Source of the DNA: Phellopilus nigrolimitatus
Taxonomy: Eukaryota; Basidiomycota; Agaricomycetes; Hymenochaetales; Hymenochaetaceae
Direction: 5' to 3'
DNA: 64,000 nucleotides
NCBI GenBank assembly: GCA_021029095.1
Contig: JAJOHG010000071.1
Location: forward strand, 1-64,000
In this document: positions 29,093-40,600 of the stretch, piece after piece
How the letters are laid out: each line of letters begins with the position of its first letter
Position numbering within the stretch: the stretch's first letter is position 1
The notes under the pieces: generated by a model
What the model was told of the DNA's origin: nothing
The model's input: only the letters and a program-made list of their open reading frames with translations
The model's database searches: none
Made by a program: the position numbers and the translations under genes

Positions 29093-29154
29093 GATATGGA
29101 TGACGTAGTGCGTACAGGGTTAGTTAGCGCTGTACGCACTACGTCATCCATATC
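29093..29154. repeat. perfect 24-bp inverted repeat (hairpin)
   Basis: Arms 29093-29116 and 29131-29154 are exact complements (core ATGGATGACGTAGTGCGTAC) around a 14-nt loop. Perfect pairing in otherwise decayed DNA suggests recent origin or a structural role. It does not look like a terminator, because no T-run follows. Confidence 0.85.
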
Positions 29155-29159
29155 CATAC

Positions 29160-30180
29160 CTGCCGTCGGCTTCCGAGTTGTCGGGTGCACGCGGGTTTCA
29201 ACTTACCCCGCGCTCACGTGCGGCCTGCGCGCGAGCATCGTAGGCGGCCTTGGGGCATCGACTACCTCAAGTACGACACACGCGCTGTCGTGCCAAAAAT
29301 GTAAATGAGAAAAACTTGGATTTTCTTTCACCTACACTTTTTTGCCTGAGTCGGTCCGGACGTATCTTTGGTCAGAACTTTCCCAGTTGTCCGTTTTGCA
29401 AGGATTGTTTTGTTTTGTTTTGCAAGAGGTATTTTCCTTCCAAATCTTCAAGCTAGACAACTAATGTAGTGATGATAACTATGTCTTGAATAGATCAAGC
29501 TATTGGTTCCAATCCAATACACAAGATCCTGATGAACTAATAAATTCTTTGATGCTGCCTAGCTATTGGTTCCAATCCAATACACTAGACTTCTTGAACT
29601 TTTGAGTATCAGACCACAGAGGACTGAAGCTTGACTTGAGATAGCCCACACAGGACTATTTGACTTGACTTGAACTTGAGATAGCCCACACAGGACTTAT
29701 CTGACTTGACTTGAATGAACTTAAGATAGAAAAAAGAAAGAAATTGTAGTTGGTACTGAGTTTTTCTGTGAGCTGAGTAGGTTTAAAAGATGGGTAGTAA
29801 TTTCTTGTATTTCTAGGGCTCTCAGACTGGGCCCTTATATACTACTACAGAGATTTAAATTTAGCATATAGGTTTTTGAAATAAGTCTTCCTCAAGTTAT
29901 TTATACTGCTCCTTTGCACCTTTCCTTCCTATTTTTGTCCCACTTTGCATGTTTCATCCTATTTTCGCTTCTACTTTGCATATTTCATCCTATTTTCGCT
30001 TCGCTTTTCATGTTTCATCCTAATTTCATCCCACTTTGCATGTTTCATCCTATTTTCGCTTCGCTTTTCATGTTTCATCCTATTTTTATTTCGCTTTCCT
30101 TGTAAGCTGTATCTCAAATTTGTTGTGCTGTGTTTGGTGTAACCAATCTTGAGATTGAATTCAGATCTTTTTAGCAAAAA
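29160..30180. other. non-coding, repeat-rich AT region
   Basis: No gene recognised. It holds a duplicated block GCTATTGGTTCCAATCCAAT (about 29492 and 29562), a duplicated GAGATAGCCCACACAGGACT block (about 29638 and 29681) with TTGACTTGACTTGA runs, and a tandem array at 29937-30090. Confidence 0.6.
29937..30090. repeat. tandem repeat, unit of about 30 bp
   Basis: Five imperfect units built on GCATGTTTCATCCTATTTTC, alternating with CACTTT or CGCTTT. Spacers are not unique and there is no conserved separate repeat, so it is a minisatellite, not a CRISPR array. Confidence 0.8.
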
Positions 30181-30189
30181 GTTCTTTGT

Positions 30190-30485
30190 TTTGGCTGAGA
30201 AGCATCTTGCGCGTCTTTGTGCTTTACTGCCATCTGATCCCTACCATGCTCTGGTCCATGGCAAACATCCGCACAGCACTCTATGATCGTCTGTACCAGT
30301 TGATCGAAGAGTATTCTGAAGTGCAGGGTGAAAATGTTCATCCTGGAAGCATTGTGTATGACCCTTTTCTTGCCAGGCTGTCTGACGGCTTTTTTACTGA
30401 TTAAGTTTGCCAGTATTTTGGTTGAGAAGTCCATTGATGTGCGAATGGATCCACCTGACTTGATCGGTGAACAGCTTAGGTGCGT
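30190..30485 (+). pseudogene. unrecognised host-gene fragment
   Basis: Protein-like plus-strand stretches: LYDRLYQLIEEYSEV, GSIVYDPFLARLSDGFF, then after a one-base shift LIKFASILVEKSIDV and RMDPPDLIGEQLR, followed by a GTGCGTC donor-like site. An alternative frame reads KHLARLCALLPSDPYHAL just upstream, suggesting another indel. Family not recognised. Confidence 0.4.
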
Positions 30486-30598
30486 CTTTTTCTTTTTCTG
30501 TCTTCTTGGTTTTTGTTTAACATGCGTATTCCAGTCAGCGCCCACTTTCCGGCCATTGTGCTTCTGGTTCAATTAGTCACATGTAGAAATTGATCCTT

Positions 30599-31197
30599 TT
30601 ATTTGTCTTTTGCTTCTTTATTTTGATGCCCGTCGCTGAATTCAGGAAGCGATAACTTTGTTCTGAGGCTTCTGTGAACTAGCCAGAATATGTCCAAATT
30701 GATTTGGCGCATGACAGCGCGCGGGCCATATGCGAGGTGCTCCGGGGTGAACGCGACGAGGACGGAGTCGTATGACCCATGGTGCTGCTCACTGCGGAAC
30801 TCCGGGAATTTCTCCATCGCAGAGTCAAATAGGAGGGCATACGGCCTAAAAGAAGTACTTTAATACGTGTAGAATTATCTACTATCCATACACGAAACGT
30901 ACCTCTGCAGCTTCATCTCCCGGACGACCTCCCTGAGCGTGCTGAGGCTCGTCCAGAGCTCGCCGTCGCGCATGTCGAAGCCCATGCTGATAAGCTGCTC
31001 ACGCAGCACGCGCGCTCTCTCTCCTGGCTGGTGTTGTTGCAGAAGCGCACGGTGAGCCCCGCCTGCCACGCACGCGCAAGAGTGGCAGCTGCGGCGGGCG
31101 TCGGGGTGGACCCGATGTGCAGCGTGCCGGAGAGGTCTATGAGGAGCGCGCGGATCGCCGCACCCTGCGTCTCCATTTGCACGCGTAGCTCGCGCAT
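30599..31197 (-). pseudogene. HAD-superfamily phosphatase fragment, HDHD2/LHPP-like
   Basis: Minus strand. Motif I of the HAD fold appears as IRALLIDLSGTLHIG, followed by LARAWQAGLTVRFCNNTS. After a one-base frameshift near 31020 comes RARVLREQLISMGF and ELWTSLSTLREVV. A 57-nt intron (30846-30902, GTACGT...TTTTAG) joins LQR to PYALLFDSAMEKF, then YDSVLVAFTPEHLAYG. Family members are soluble phosphatases. Similarity fades after the last motif, so the C-terminal half is missing. It forms one same-strand chimera with the coiled-coil and TOR pieces upstream. Confidence 0.75.
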
Positions 31198-31847
31198 CTC
31201 GCTCGAGACACTCCGTATGCGAGATCACGCCATCCCTCTCTGTACAAGCCGCCTCAAGTTGCTCCTCCGCGTCGCGGCGCACGCCCTCTGCCGTGCACTT
31301 CTGATCCTCGAGAGCCTTGGTCTGTGCCTTGAGCTCGGTTTTGGAAGTATCGTCGGCACGCTTCCTCGAACGCTGCTTCTCCAGCTTGTCATTCAGTGCT
31401 GCTCTCGAGACGCAGATGTTGAGTGAAAATCTGATAGTTGTGTGCGGAAATCAGAGAGAGCGGTTTGAGATGCAGTAGTCTGCAGCAATACCTCGGCTAT
31501 GAGCGGCGATGAGGCAAATAAAGACGTAGGAGAGCGTGATGGAGAGGCTGATGGCGATGTTACTGTAGAAGCCGGTACAGGCAACGATAATGGTTTGATA
31601 GATCGAGCCTCCGTTGTGACAGGTAGCGTGGGCTGGATAAGTGGTGATGATGAGGTAATACGCGAGGTCGACGCGCTGCAGGAGCTTGCCCTGGAGGCGC
31701 AGGCGCGCGCCGACTCAGTATCCGAGCGCGAGGACGTCCTCGTGTGCGGCGGAGCTGCCGCGCGAGCGCGTACTGCGCGGGGACGACGGGGACGAGCGTG
31801 ACGGCGAGGTGTGGGCCGCCGAGGGGCGGGGAGCCAGAAGATTGAGA
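31198..31847 (-). pseudogene. Ser-rich and coiled-coil gene fragment
   Basis: Minus strand. A Ser/Thr/Pro-rich segment (VTSPSASPSRSPTSLF) is followed by FRTQLSDFHSTSAS and, after a one-base shift, a heptad-like charged coil (KLEKQRSRKRADD, KAQTKALEDQKCTAEG, RRDAEEQLEAACTERDG). This runs up to and in line with the HAD fragment. Family not recognised; it may be an exon of an unrelated gene fused to its neighbours. Confidence 0.45.
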
Positions 31848-31995
31848 ACGCACCCCCGCATTTGCAAGCCTTGTTTGATATGTTCCATGATCGGCTCCAA
31901 AAACTGCTTCATGTCGCTCCCCACTGAGGTTGCGACTTGACCGATGGCGGTAAACGCGACCGACCTCTCTGCTGGCTTCGAGAGTTGCTCCAATA
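31848..31995 (-). pseudogene. TOR kinase HEAT-repeat fragment
   Basis: Minus strand: LLEQLSKPAERSVAFTAIGQ followed by VATSVGSDMKQFLEPIMEHI and KQGLQMRG. This matches the N-terminal HEAT region of TOR kinases (family knowledge). It is cut at its 5' side by the copia LTR at 31996 and runs at GGG/GTGCGT into unrelated Ser-rich sequence. Only about 48 codons survive. Confidence 0.65.
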
Positions 31996-32274
31996 GTATT
32001 GGATATAGTATGATCTTGGACACTTTATTTCCTTTTATTATTTTGCGTACCAGGTGACTTGAACTCCTGACTTGTTGTTCTGCGTCACCTGACATGTTGA
32101 TGTATTACATAATGCTTCCCTTGAAGCGGCAGAGTCCATGGATGGTGCTCTCTATCTTTTGCACTCATCCATTGGACTCAGGCATGTTTAGTTTCCTTAA
32201 TATATTATCTTTTGCACTCATCCATTGGACTCAGGTCACTGTCTGTGTTTGTTGTGAGACCACTCCGCCTCACA
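31996..32274 (+). repeat. copia LTR, array start
   Basis: 279 bp; preceded by AATAG at 31991-31995, the likely left copy of a target duplication whose partner would be beyond the window. It is inserted at the TOR fragment. Confidence 0.9.
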
Positions 32275-32591
32275 GCTCGACTGCAGGGCCTTAGTTTGCC
32301 CTTTGTGACGCTCCTTTGAGTGTTTACTTAAGCCTAGAGCCTCTCTCATCCAGCGGTGCCTGCGGAGTCTTAACAGACTGACAGACCAGCACTGTCTTGC
32401 GACGATTCTGTGTATACATCGATCATTTTGGGTGTTTGGAATCTGTTTGGCTGGTATTGACCTGATATCTGCAAATCGCGTAATTCGGCTTGTACACGTT
32501 TTTGGCCATCACGCCCCAACCGCTTGTCCGTTTGATCCCCAACTTCGCACTCTCACTCGCACCACCATCGTCTACCATCGCTCGCATCGTC

Positions 32592-35500
32592 ATGTCCGCA
32601 TCTACCACCTCCGACTCGCAATCGACATTTTCCTTCGCTAAGCTCAACGATAGCAACTATGCGACATGGAGACTCGAAATGCGAGCTGCCCTCCAGGCCA
32701 AAACTCTCTGGCGCATCGCTTCTGGCATTGCAACCAAACCGTCAAAGGCAGAGGAGCAGGAGGCATGGGAGGAGAAATCGGAGCAAGCAGCCAGTTTTAT
32801 CTACGGAAAACTCGAGCATGGCATGCAGATCCTGGTTCAGGACGATTTGGGTAACCCAGTGGAGATGCTGAAGAAGCTGAAGGAGCTCAACCAGCAGGAC
32901 AATGCGGCGTCTCGTTTTATTGCCTATGACGAGTTCTTCAGCATTGCCAAAGCCGAGGACGAGTCGCTTACTGCTCTCACTGCTCGCGTTGAGGAGTCGT
33001 TGCACAAGCTCAGGAATGCGCGCAGCTCTAAGCTCACCCTTGAGAAGTTTGAGGATGAGCTTGCGTCCATGTGTCTTATTCGCGCTCTCCCAGACGAGTA
33101 CAAAGCCTTCCGATCTGCCCTATTGCTTATGCCTACCTTCACCCTCGAGACGGTCAAGAAAGCGTTCTTGCAGGAACAGAAAGCCAGTGGCCCTCGTGCT
33201 GCAGACTCTGCACTTGCTCTCAAGGCCTCTGCTCCACCCTCCAAATCGACTTCATCGTCCTCCTCCTCGTCTCAGCCTCTTGTCTGCGATTTTTGCGGCA
33301 TGAAGAACCACCTTGAAGCAACTTGCTACAAGCGTCGTGATGCGATGAAGGAGTTGAAGGATAAGAAGAAGAGGGGAGGCAAGGCAAAGGCGAATGCGGC
33401 GCAGGAGGACACAGAGTCGACTCAGTCTGCTGAGTTTGCTGGCAATGCAAGTACCCATGACTTCACCAATCCCAACTCGCCCCTCCTCTCTGATGCAGGA
33501 TCTGACTGGATTGTTGATACAGGCGCCACTTGCCACATGACACCTCATCGTCATTGGTTCAACCAATATACCCCTAATCGCACACCCATCCGCCTCGCCA
33601 ACAACGACATTATTTACTCAGTTGGAATGGGGACTGTCCGCTTTCAACCAGTGGTCAATGGAAAGAAGGGTCGTCTGCTAGAGTTTGAGCGCGTTCTTCA
33701 TGTACCAGATCTCAGAAACAATCTCCTCTCAGTCCTGTATTTAACTCGAGTCAAATCATACATTGTCACTATCAAGTCTGATCAGATTCTATTTCGTCGC
33801 AACGGCACTCTCCTCTTCACTGCTGCAATCAACACCAACTACGCCGCGTTCCTCAATGGACAAGTTGTGCCCATGACCCAATTCTCTGGCATGGTTAGCA
33901 CCTGTCCACTCGACTTAACGCTCTGGCATCGTCGTTTTGCGCACTTAAATCATGGGGATGTCAAGAGACTGATCGATCATGACATGGTTAAGGGGATTAC
34001 TGTGAAGTCTATGGAGTTGCCTGACCCAATCTGCGAGCCTTGCATTGCAGGCAAGCAGCATAGGTCGAATGTCTCAAGACTTGCATCTCATCGTTCTACT
34101 GGTCTGTTGCAGCTGGTCCACTCTGATGTGCATGGCCCTCTGCCAGTTCAAACTCGGCACGGTTATCGTTACTGGATCACATTCATTGATGATTTCAGTC
34201 GGCGTTGGGGAGTCATACCCCTCAAAAAGAAAAGCGATGCGTTTGACGCTTTCAAGCGCTACAAAGCACATGCAGAGAACCAGCTCAACCTGAAGATCAA
34301 AGCGACGCGCGATGACAAGGGAGGAGAGTACATGCCAAAGGCATGGGAGCAATTCTGCATTTCTGAAGGGATTCACCGGCAACACACTGTTCGTGATGAA
34401 CCCCACCAGAATGGAGTAGCTGAGCGCGCTAATCGCACTTTGGCTGAGGGCATTACCACTATGCTGAACGAAGCACACCTACCTGCCAGTTTCTGGTGGG
34501 ATGCGGTCAATGCTTTTGTTCATGTACACAATCGCTCTCCAACTTCTGCTGTCCAGGGCAAGACACCCTATGAGCTGTGGCACAATTCCAAGCCGGATGT
34601 GTCGCATTTTCGAGTATTTGGCTGCACCTCCTATGTGCATGTCAAGAAAGATATGCGCAAACAGCTCCAGTCACACACGCAGAAATGCTCCTTCATTGGT
34701 TACCCTGAGAACTACAAAGGCTGGATATTCTGGAACTCCATAACGCGCAAAGAGGTCATTAGTGATTCTGCTCAGTTTGATGAGCGCGTGTTCCCTGGAA
34801 ATACCAGGTCCCCTGTCGACTTAAGGGTTCCAACTCCTGCAGAGGCTACAGCTGTGCCGGAACAAGGGGGAGATGGCGATGTGGATGATGTTCCGCCACT
34901 TCTTCTCCCTGCTAATCCACCAGCTCCTCCTCCTCCTCGTCCTGCCACTCCTCCTGCTCGTCCTCCACCAGCTCCAGTCACTCCTCCTTTTCGTCCTGCA
35001 CCACCTCCGGTGACTCCAACTCGGCCTGCTGTAAAGCGCGAGCGAGCTCCATCGGATGTACCTCCTGACCCTCCTGTGTTCTCTCCATCTGCTCACCCTC
35101 CTCCTGCGAAACGACCTAAGGAACCTCCTGCTCCTACTCCTGCACCTGAAGCGCCTTCTTGGCCTTCAACGTCTTGGCGCCCTCAGCCGCGTCCTTTGCA
35201 TGGGTACAGAGATGCAGTGATTAATCCACTTGCAGATTATCCAGGTCGTCGCATTCCTAGGGCTCCAGCTGCACCAGCACCAGCAGCAGCACCTACACCT
35301 GAGCCTGTGATTGAGCGCAGTGACGAGTTAGACATCATGTCTGAGGATGAGATGCAGGCTGAGGCGCTTATGTTTGCTGGACTTATGGACTTTGGGGCAA
35401 ATGCGGCACTTGAGGACTGCTACATCAGTTTTGAGGACGCACACAATCATGTGTTGAAGTCTACAAACTGCTTTGAGCATGTCTTCTCTGCGGAGGTGCG

Positions 35501-37077
35501 CACCCAGTATGGTCCTGAGCCAGTACACTGGAGAGACATCAAGGGACGTCCTGACGCTTCCCTCTGGGAACAGGCTGCAATGGACGAGTTTATCAGTCTT
35601 GTTGAGAATGGCACCTTCACCCCAGTCAGACTTCCTTCTGGTCGTAAGACCATTGGCTGTCGGTGGGTGTTCAAACTCAAGCGCAAGGCAGATGGCTCAG
35701 TGGACAGGCATAAGGCGCGATTGGTGGCAAAGGGTTACTCACAGCGCCCTGGCTTAGAGTTTGCACAGGTGTTTGCTCCTACTGCCAAGTGGGCTGCACT
35801 TCGCGCTATACTGGCCTTGGCTGCAATTGAGGACCTGGAGTTGTTCAGCATTGACATCTCCACTGCGTTCTCAATGGTGACTTGGATCATGACGTGTACA
35901 TGGACCAACCAGAAGGGTTTGAGGAGTACTATGGCGCCGGCTTTGTGCTTAAGCTTGCTAAGCGATCTATGGTCTTAAGCAAGCTGGGCGCCAATGGCAC
36001 AAGAAACTCGACTCTGTGTTGAAGGGCATGGGCTTCTCTTTGGTTCGCTGCGACAACAGCATTTGGGTCTACAGACGCGACGATGTGCGCATCATCATTC
36101 CAGTCTATGTGGATGACATGACTATTGCTGCAAAGTCGAAGGAGCAATTCTTGTTTGTCAAGCGCGAACTTGAAAAGCACTTCAAACTGCGCGACCTCGG
36201 CCCTACCTCCTTCCTACTTGGCGTCCATATTGAGAGAGACCGCTCAATCCGATCCCTATCCCTATCTCAGCGCCAGTACATCACTGACTTACTTGAGCGC
36301 TTTGAAATGGCTGGATGCGGCGAGGTTTCTACTCCATTGCCAGAAGGCCATCGTCTCAGCAAGTCCATGGGTCCCCTCACTCCAGAAGAGATCGCATTCA
36401 TGAAGACTGTCCCCTACAGGCAGCTGATTGGTGCACTCATGTATCTGGCTGTGGCAACGCGTCCTGACATCTCCTATGCGGTTGGACTTCTTGCGCGCTT
36501 CAGTTCTAATCCTGGTCCTGCTCACTGGAAGGCTGCAAAGCACTTGTGTTGTTATCTTCAGGGTACCAAAGACATGAAGCTGACTTATGCGCCTGACAAG
36601 AACTCGTCTGAATTGTTCACTACATTCACTGACGCGGACCATGGAGGGGATGAGGATGACAGGCGCTCTACAAGCGGCCTGGTGGTTAAGATGGGAACTG
36701 GTGCTATCAGCTGGGCTAGTCGACTTCAGACTATTGTGACACTCTCTACCACTGAAGCGGAATACATCTCTGCTGTCCAGGGTGGTCAGGAGATTATGTG
36801 GTTGCGTAACTTGTTCTCTGAATTTGGCTATGAGTTCAATACGCCCTCCACACTCTATGTGGACAACCAATCTGCCCTTGCTGTTGCCAGAAACCCTGAA
36901 CACCATGGACGGATGAAGCACCTGGACTTGCGGCACTACTGGCTGCGCGATGTGGTTGAGTCGGGTCTTATTGACATTCGCTACCTCCCCACCAAGTCTA
37001 TGCCGGCTGACATCATGACCAAGGCACTTGGACGCATGAAGGTGATTGAGATGCGAGGCATGCTAGGTCTTTTGTGA
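32592..37077 (+). pseudogene. copia unit B gag-pol with two frameshifts
   Basis: ATG at 32592. Gag, CCHC knuckle, protease, integrase and the RT start are intact. Two one-base deletions about 85 bp apart (near 35869 and 35958) then shift and leave the frame before it resumes from about 36000 to the stop at 37077 in another frame. CGA is kept at both positions that are TGA in copia A. Shared leader deletion as in units C and D. Confidence 0.9.
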
Positions 37078-37105
37078 TTGACAGGCGTGTCAGATCAGGC
37101 GGGAG

Positions 37106-37383
37106 TATTGGATATAGTATGATCTTGGACACTTTATTTCCTTTTATTATTTTGCGTACCAGGTGACTTGAACTCCTGACTTGTTGTTCTGCGTCACCTG
37201 ACATGTTGATGTATTATGTAATGCTTCCCTTGAAGCGGCAGAGTCCATGGATGGTGCTCTCTATCTTTTGCACTCATCCATTGGACTCAGGCATGTTTAG
37301 TTTCCTTAATATATTATCTTTTGCACTCATCCATTGGACTCAGGTCACTGTCTGTGTTTGTTGTGAGACCACTCCGCCTCACA
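37106..37383 (+). repeat. copia LTR shared by units B and C
   Basis: 278 bp; 3' LTR of B and 5' LTR of C. The polypurine tract before it reads GGCGGGAG, with one substitution. Confidence 0.9.
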
Positions 37384-37698
37384 GCTCGACTGCAGGGCCT
37401 TAGTTTGCCCTTGTGACGCTCCTTTGAGTGTTACTTAAGCCTAGAGCCTCTCTCATCCAGCGGTGCCTGCGGAGTCTTAACAGACTGACAGACCAGCACT
37501 GTCTTGCGACGATTCTGTGTATACATCGATCATTTTGGGTGTTTGGAATCTGTTTGGCTGGTATTGACCTGATATCTGCAAATCGCGTAATTCGGCTTGT
37601 ACACGTTTTTGGCCATCACGCCCCAACCGCTTGTCCGTTTGATCCCCAACTTCGCACTCTCACTCGCACCACCATCGTCTACCATCGCTCCCATCGTC

Positions 37699-40600
37699 AT
37701 GTCCGCATCTACCACCTCCAACTCGCAATCGACATTTTCCTTCGCTAAGCTCAATGACAGCAACTATGCGACATGGAAACTCGAAATGCGAGCTGCTCTC
37801 CAAGCCAAGACTCTCTGGCGCATCGCTTCTGGCATTGCGACGAAACCATCAAAGGCAGAGGAGCAGGAGGCATGGGAGGAGAAATCGGAGCAAGCAGCCG
37901 GTTTTATCTACGGAAAACTCGAGCATGGCATGCAGATCCTGGTTCAGGACGATTTGGATAACCCAGTGGAGATGCTGAAGAAGCTGAAGGAGCTTAACCA
38001 GCAGGACAATGCGGCGTCGCGTTTTATTGCCTATGACGAGTTCTTCAGCATTGCCAAAGCTGAGACGAGTCGCTTACTGCACTCACTGCTCGCGTTGAGG
38101 AGTCGTTGCACAAGCTCAGGAATGCGCGCAGCTCCAAGCTCACCCTTGATCAGTTTGAGGATGAGCTTGCGTCCATGTGTCTTATTCGCGCCCTCCCAGA
38201 CGAGTACAAAGCCTTTCGATCTGCCCTGCTGCTTATGCCTACCTTCACCCTCGAGACGGTCAAGAAAGCGTTCTTGCAGGAACAGAAAGCCAGTGCTGCA
38301 GACTCTGCACTCGCTCTCAAGACCTCTACTCCACCCTCCAAATCGACTTCATCGTCCTCCTCCTCGTCTCAGCCTCTTGTCTGTGATTTTTGCGGCATGA
38401 AGAACCACCTTGAAGCAACTTGCTACAAGCGTCGTGATGCGATGAAGGAGTTGAAGGACAAGAAGAAGAGGGGAGGCAAGGCAAAGGCAAATGCGGCGCA
38501 GGAGGATACAGAGTCGACTCAGTCTGCTGAGTTTGCTGGCAATGCAAGTACCCATGACTTCACCAATCCCAACTCGCCCCTCCTCTCTGATGCAGGATCT
38601 GACTGGATTGTTGATACAGGCGCCACTTGCCACATGACACCTCATCGTCATTGGTTTAATCAATATACCCCTAATCGCACACCCATCCGCCTCGCCAACA
38701 ACGACGTTATTTACTCAGTTGGAATGGGGACTGTCCGCTTTCAACCAGTGGTCAATGGAAAGAAGGGTCGTCTGCTAGAGTTTGAGCGCGTTCTTCATGT
38801 ACCAGATCTTCGAAACAATCTCCTCTCAGTCCTGTATTTAACTCGAGTCAAATCCTACATTGTCACTATCAAGTCTGATCAGATTCTATTTCGTCGCAAC
38901 GGCACTCTCCTCTTCACTGCTGCAATCAACACCAGCTACGCCGCGTTCCTCAATGGACAAGTTGTGCCCATGACCCAATTCTCTGGCATGGTTAGCACCT
39001 GTCCACTCGACTTAACGCTCTGGCATCGTCGTTTTGCGCACTTAAATCATGGGGATGTCAAGAGACTGATCGATCATGACATGGTTAAGGGGATTACTGT
39101 GAAGTCTATAGAGTCGCCTGACCCAATCTGCGAGCCTTGCATTGCAGGCAAGCAGCATAGGTCGAATGTCTCAAGACTTGCATCGCATCGTTCTACTGGT
39201 CTGTTGCAGCTGGTCCACTCTGATGTGCATGGCCCTCTGCCAGTTCAAACTCGGCATGGTTATCGTTACTGGATCACATTCATTGATGATTTCAGTCGGC
39301 GCTGGGGAGTCATACCCCTTAAAAAGAAAAGCGATGCGTTTGACGCTTTCAAGCGCTACAAAGCACATGCAGAGAACCAGCTCAACCTGAAGATCAAAGC
39401 GACGCGCGATGACAAGGGAGGAGAGTACATGCCCAAGGCATGGGAGCAATTCTGCATTTCTGAAGGGATTCACCGGCAACACACTGTTCGTGATGAACCC
39501 CACCAGAATGGAGTAGCTGAGCGAGCTAATCGTACTTTGGCTGAGGGCATTACCACCATGCTGAACGAAGCACACCTGCCTGCCAGTTTCTGGTGGGATG
39601 CGGTCAATGCTTTTGTTCATGTGCACAATCGCTCCCCTACTTCTGCTGTCCAGGGCAAGACGCCCTATGAGCTGTGGCACAATTCCAAGCCGGATGTGTC
39701 GCATTTTCGAGTATTTGGCTGCACCTCCTATGTGCATGTCAAGAAAGATATGCGCAAACAGCTCCAGTCACACACGCAGAAATGCTCCTTCATTGGTTAC
39801 CCTGAGAACTACAAAGGCTGGATATTCTGGAACTCCATAACGCGCAAAGAGGTCATTAGTGATTCTGCTCAGTTTGATGAGCGCGTGTTCCCTGGAAATA
39901 CCAGGTCCCCTGTCGACTTAAGGGTTCCAACTCCTGCAGAGGCTACAGCTGTGCCGGAACAAGGGGGAGATGGCGATGTGGATGATGTTCCGCCACTTCT
40001 TCTCCCTGCTAATCCACCAGCTCCTCCTCCTCCTCGTCCTGCCACTCCTCCTGCTCGTCCTCCACCAGCTCCAGTCACTCCTCCTTTCGTCCTGCACCAC
40101 CTCCGGTGACTCCAACTCGGCCTGCTGTAAAGCGCGAGCGAGCTCCATCGGATGTACCTCCTGACCCTCCTGTGTTCTCTCCATCTGCTCACCCTCCTCC
40201 TGCGAAACGACCTAAGGAACCTCCTGCTCCCTACTACTCCTGCACCTGAAGCGCCTTCTTGGCCTTCAACGTCTTGGCGCCCTCAGCCGCGTCCTTGCAT
40301 GGGTACAGAGATGCAGTGATTAATCCACTTGCAGATTATCCAGGTCGTCGCATTCCTAGGGCTCCAGCTGCACCAGCACCAGCAGCAGCACCTACACCTG
40401 AGCCTGTGATTGAGCGCAGTGACGAGTTAGACATCATGTCTGAGGATGAGATGCAGGCTGAGGCGCTTATGTTTGCTGGACTTATGGACTTTGGGGCAAA
40501 TGCGGCACTTGAGGACTGCTACATCAGTTTTGAGGACGCACACAATCATGTGTTGAAGTCTACAAACTGCTTTGAGCATGTCTTCTCTGCGGAGGTGCGC

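Noticed and set aside
29937..30090. CRISPR-like array
   Set aside because: Repeats and spacers are not distinguishable, units are imperfect and the host is eukaryotic; it is a minisatellite.
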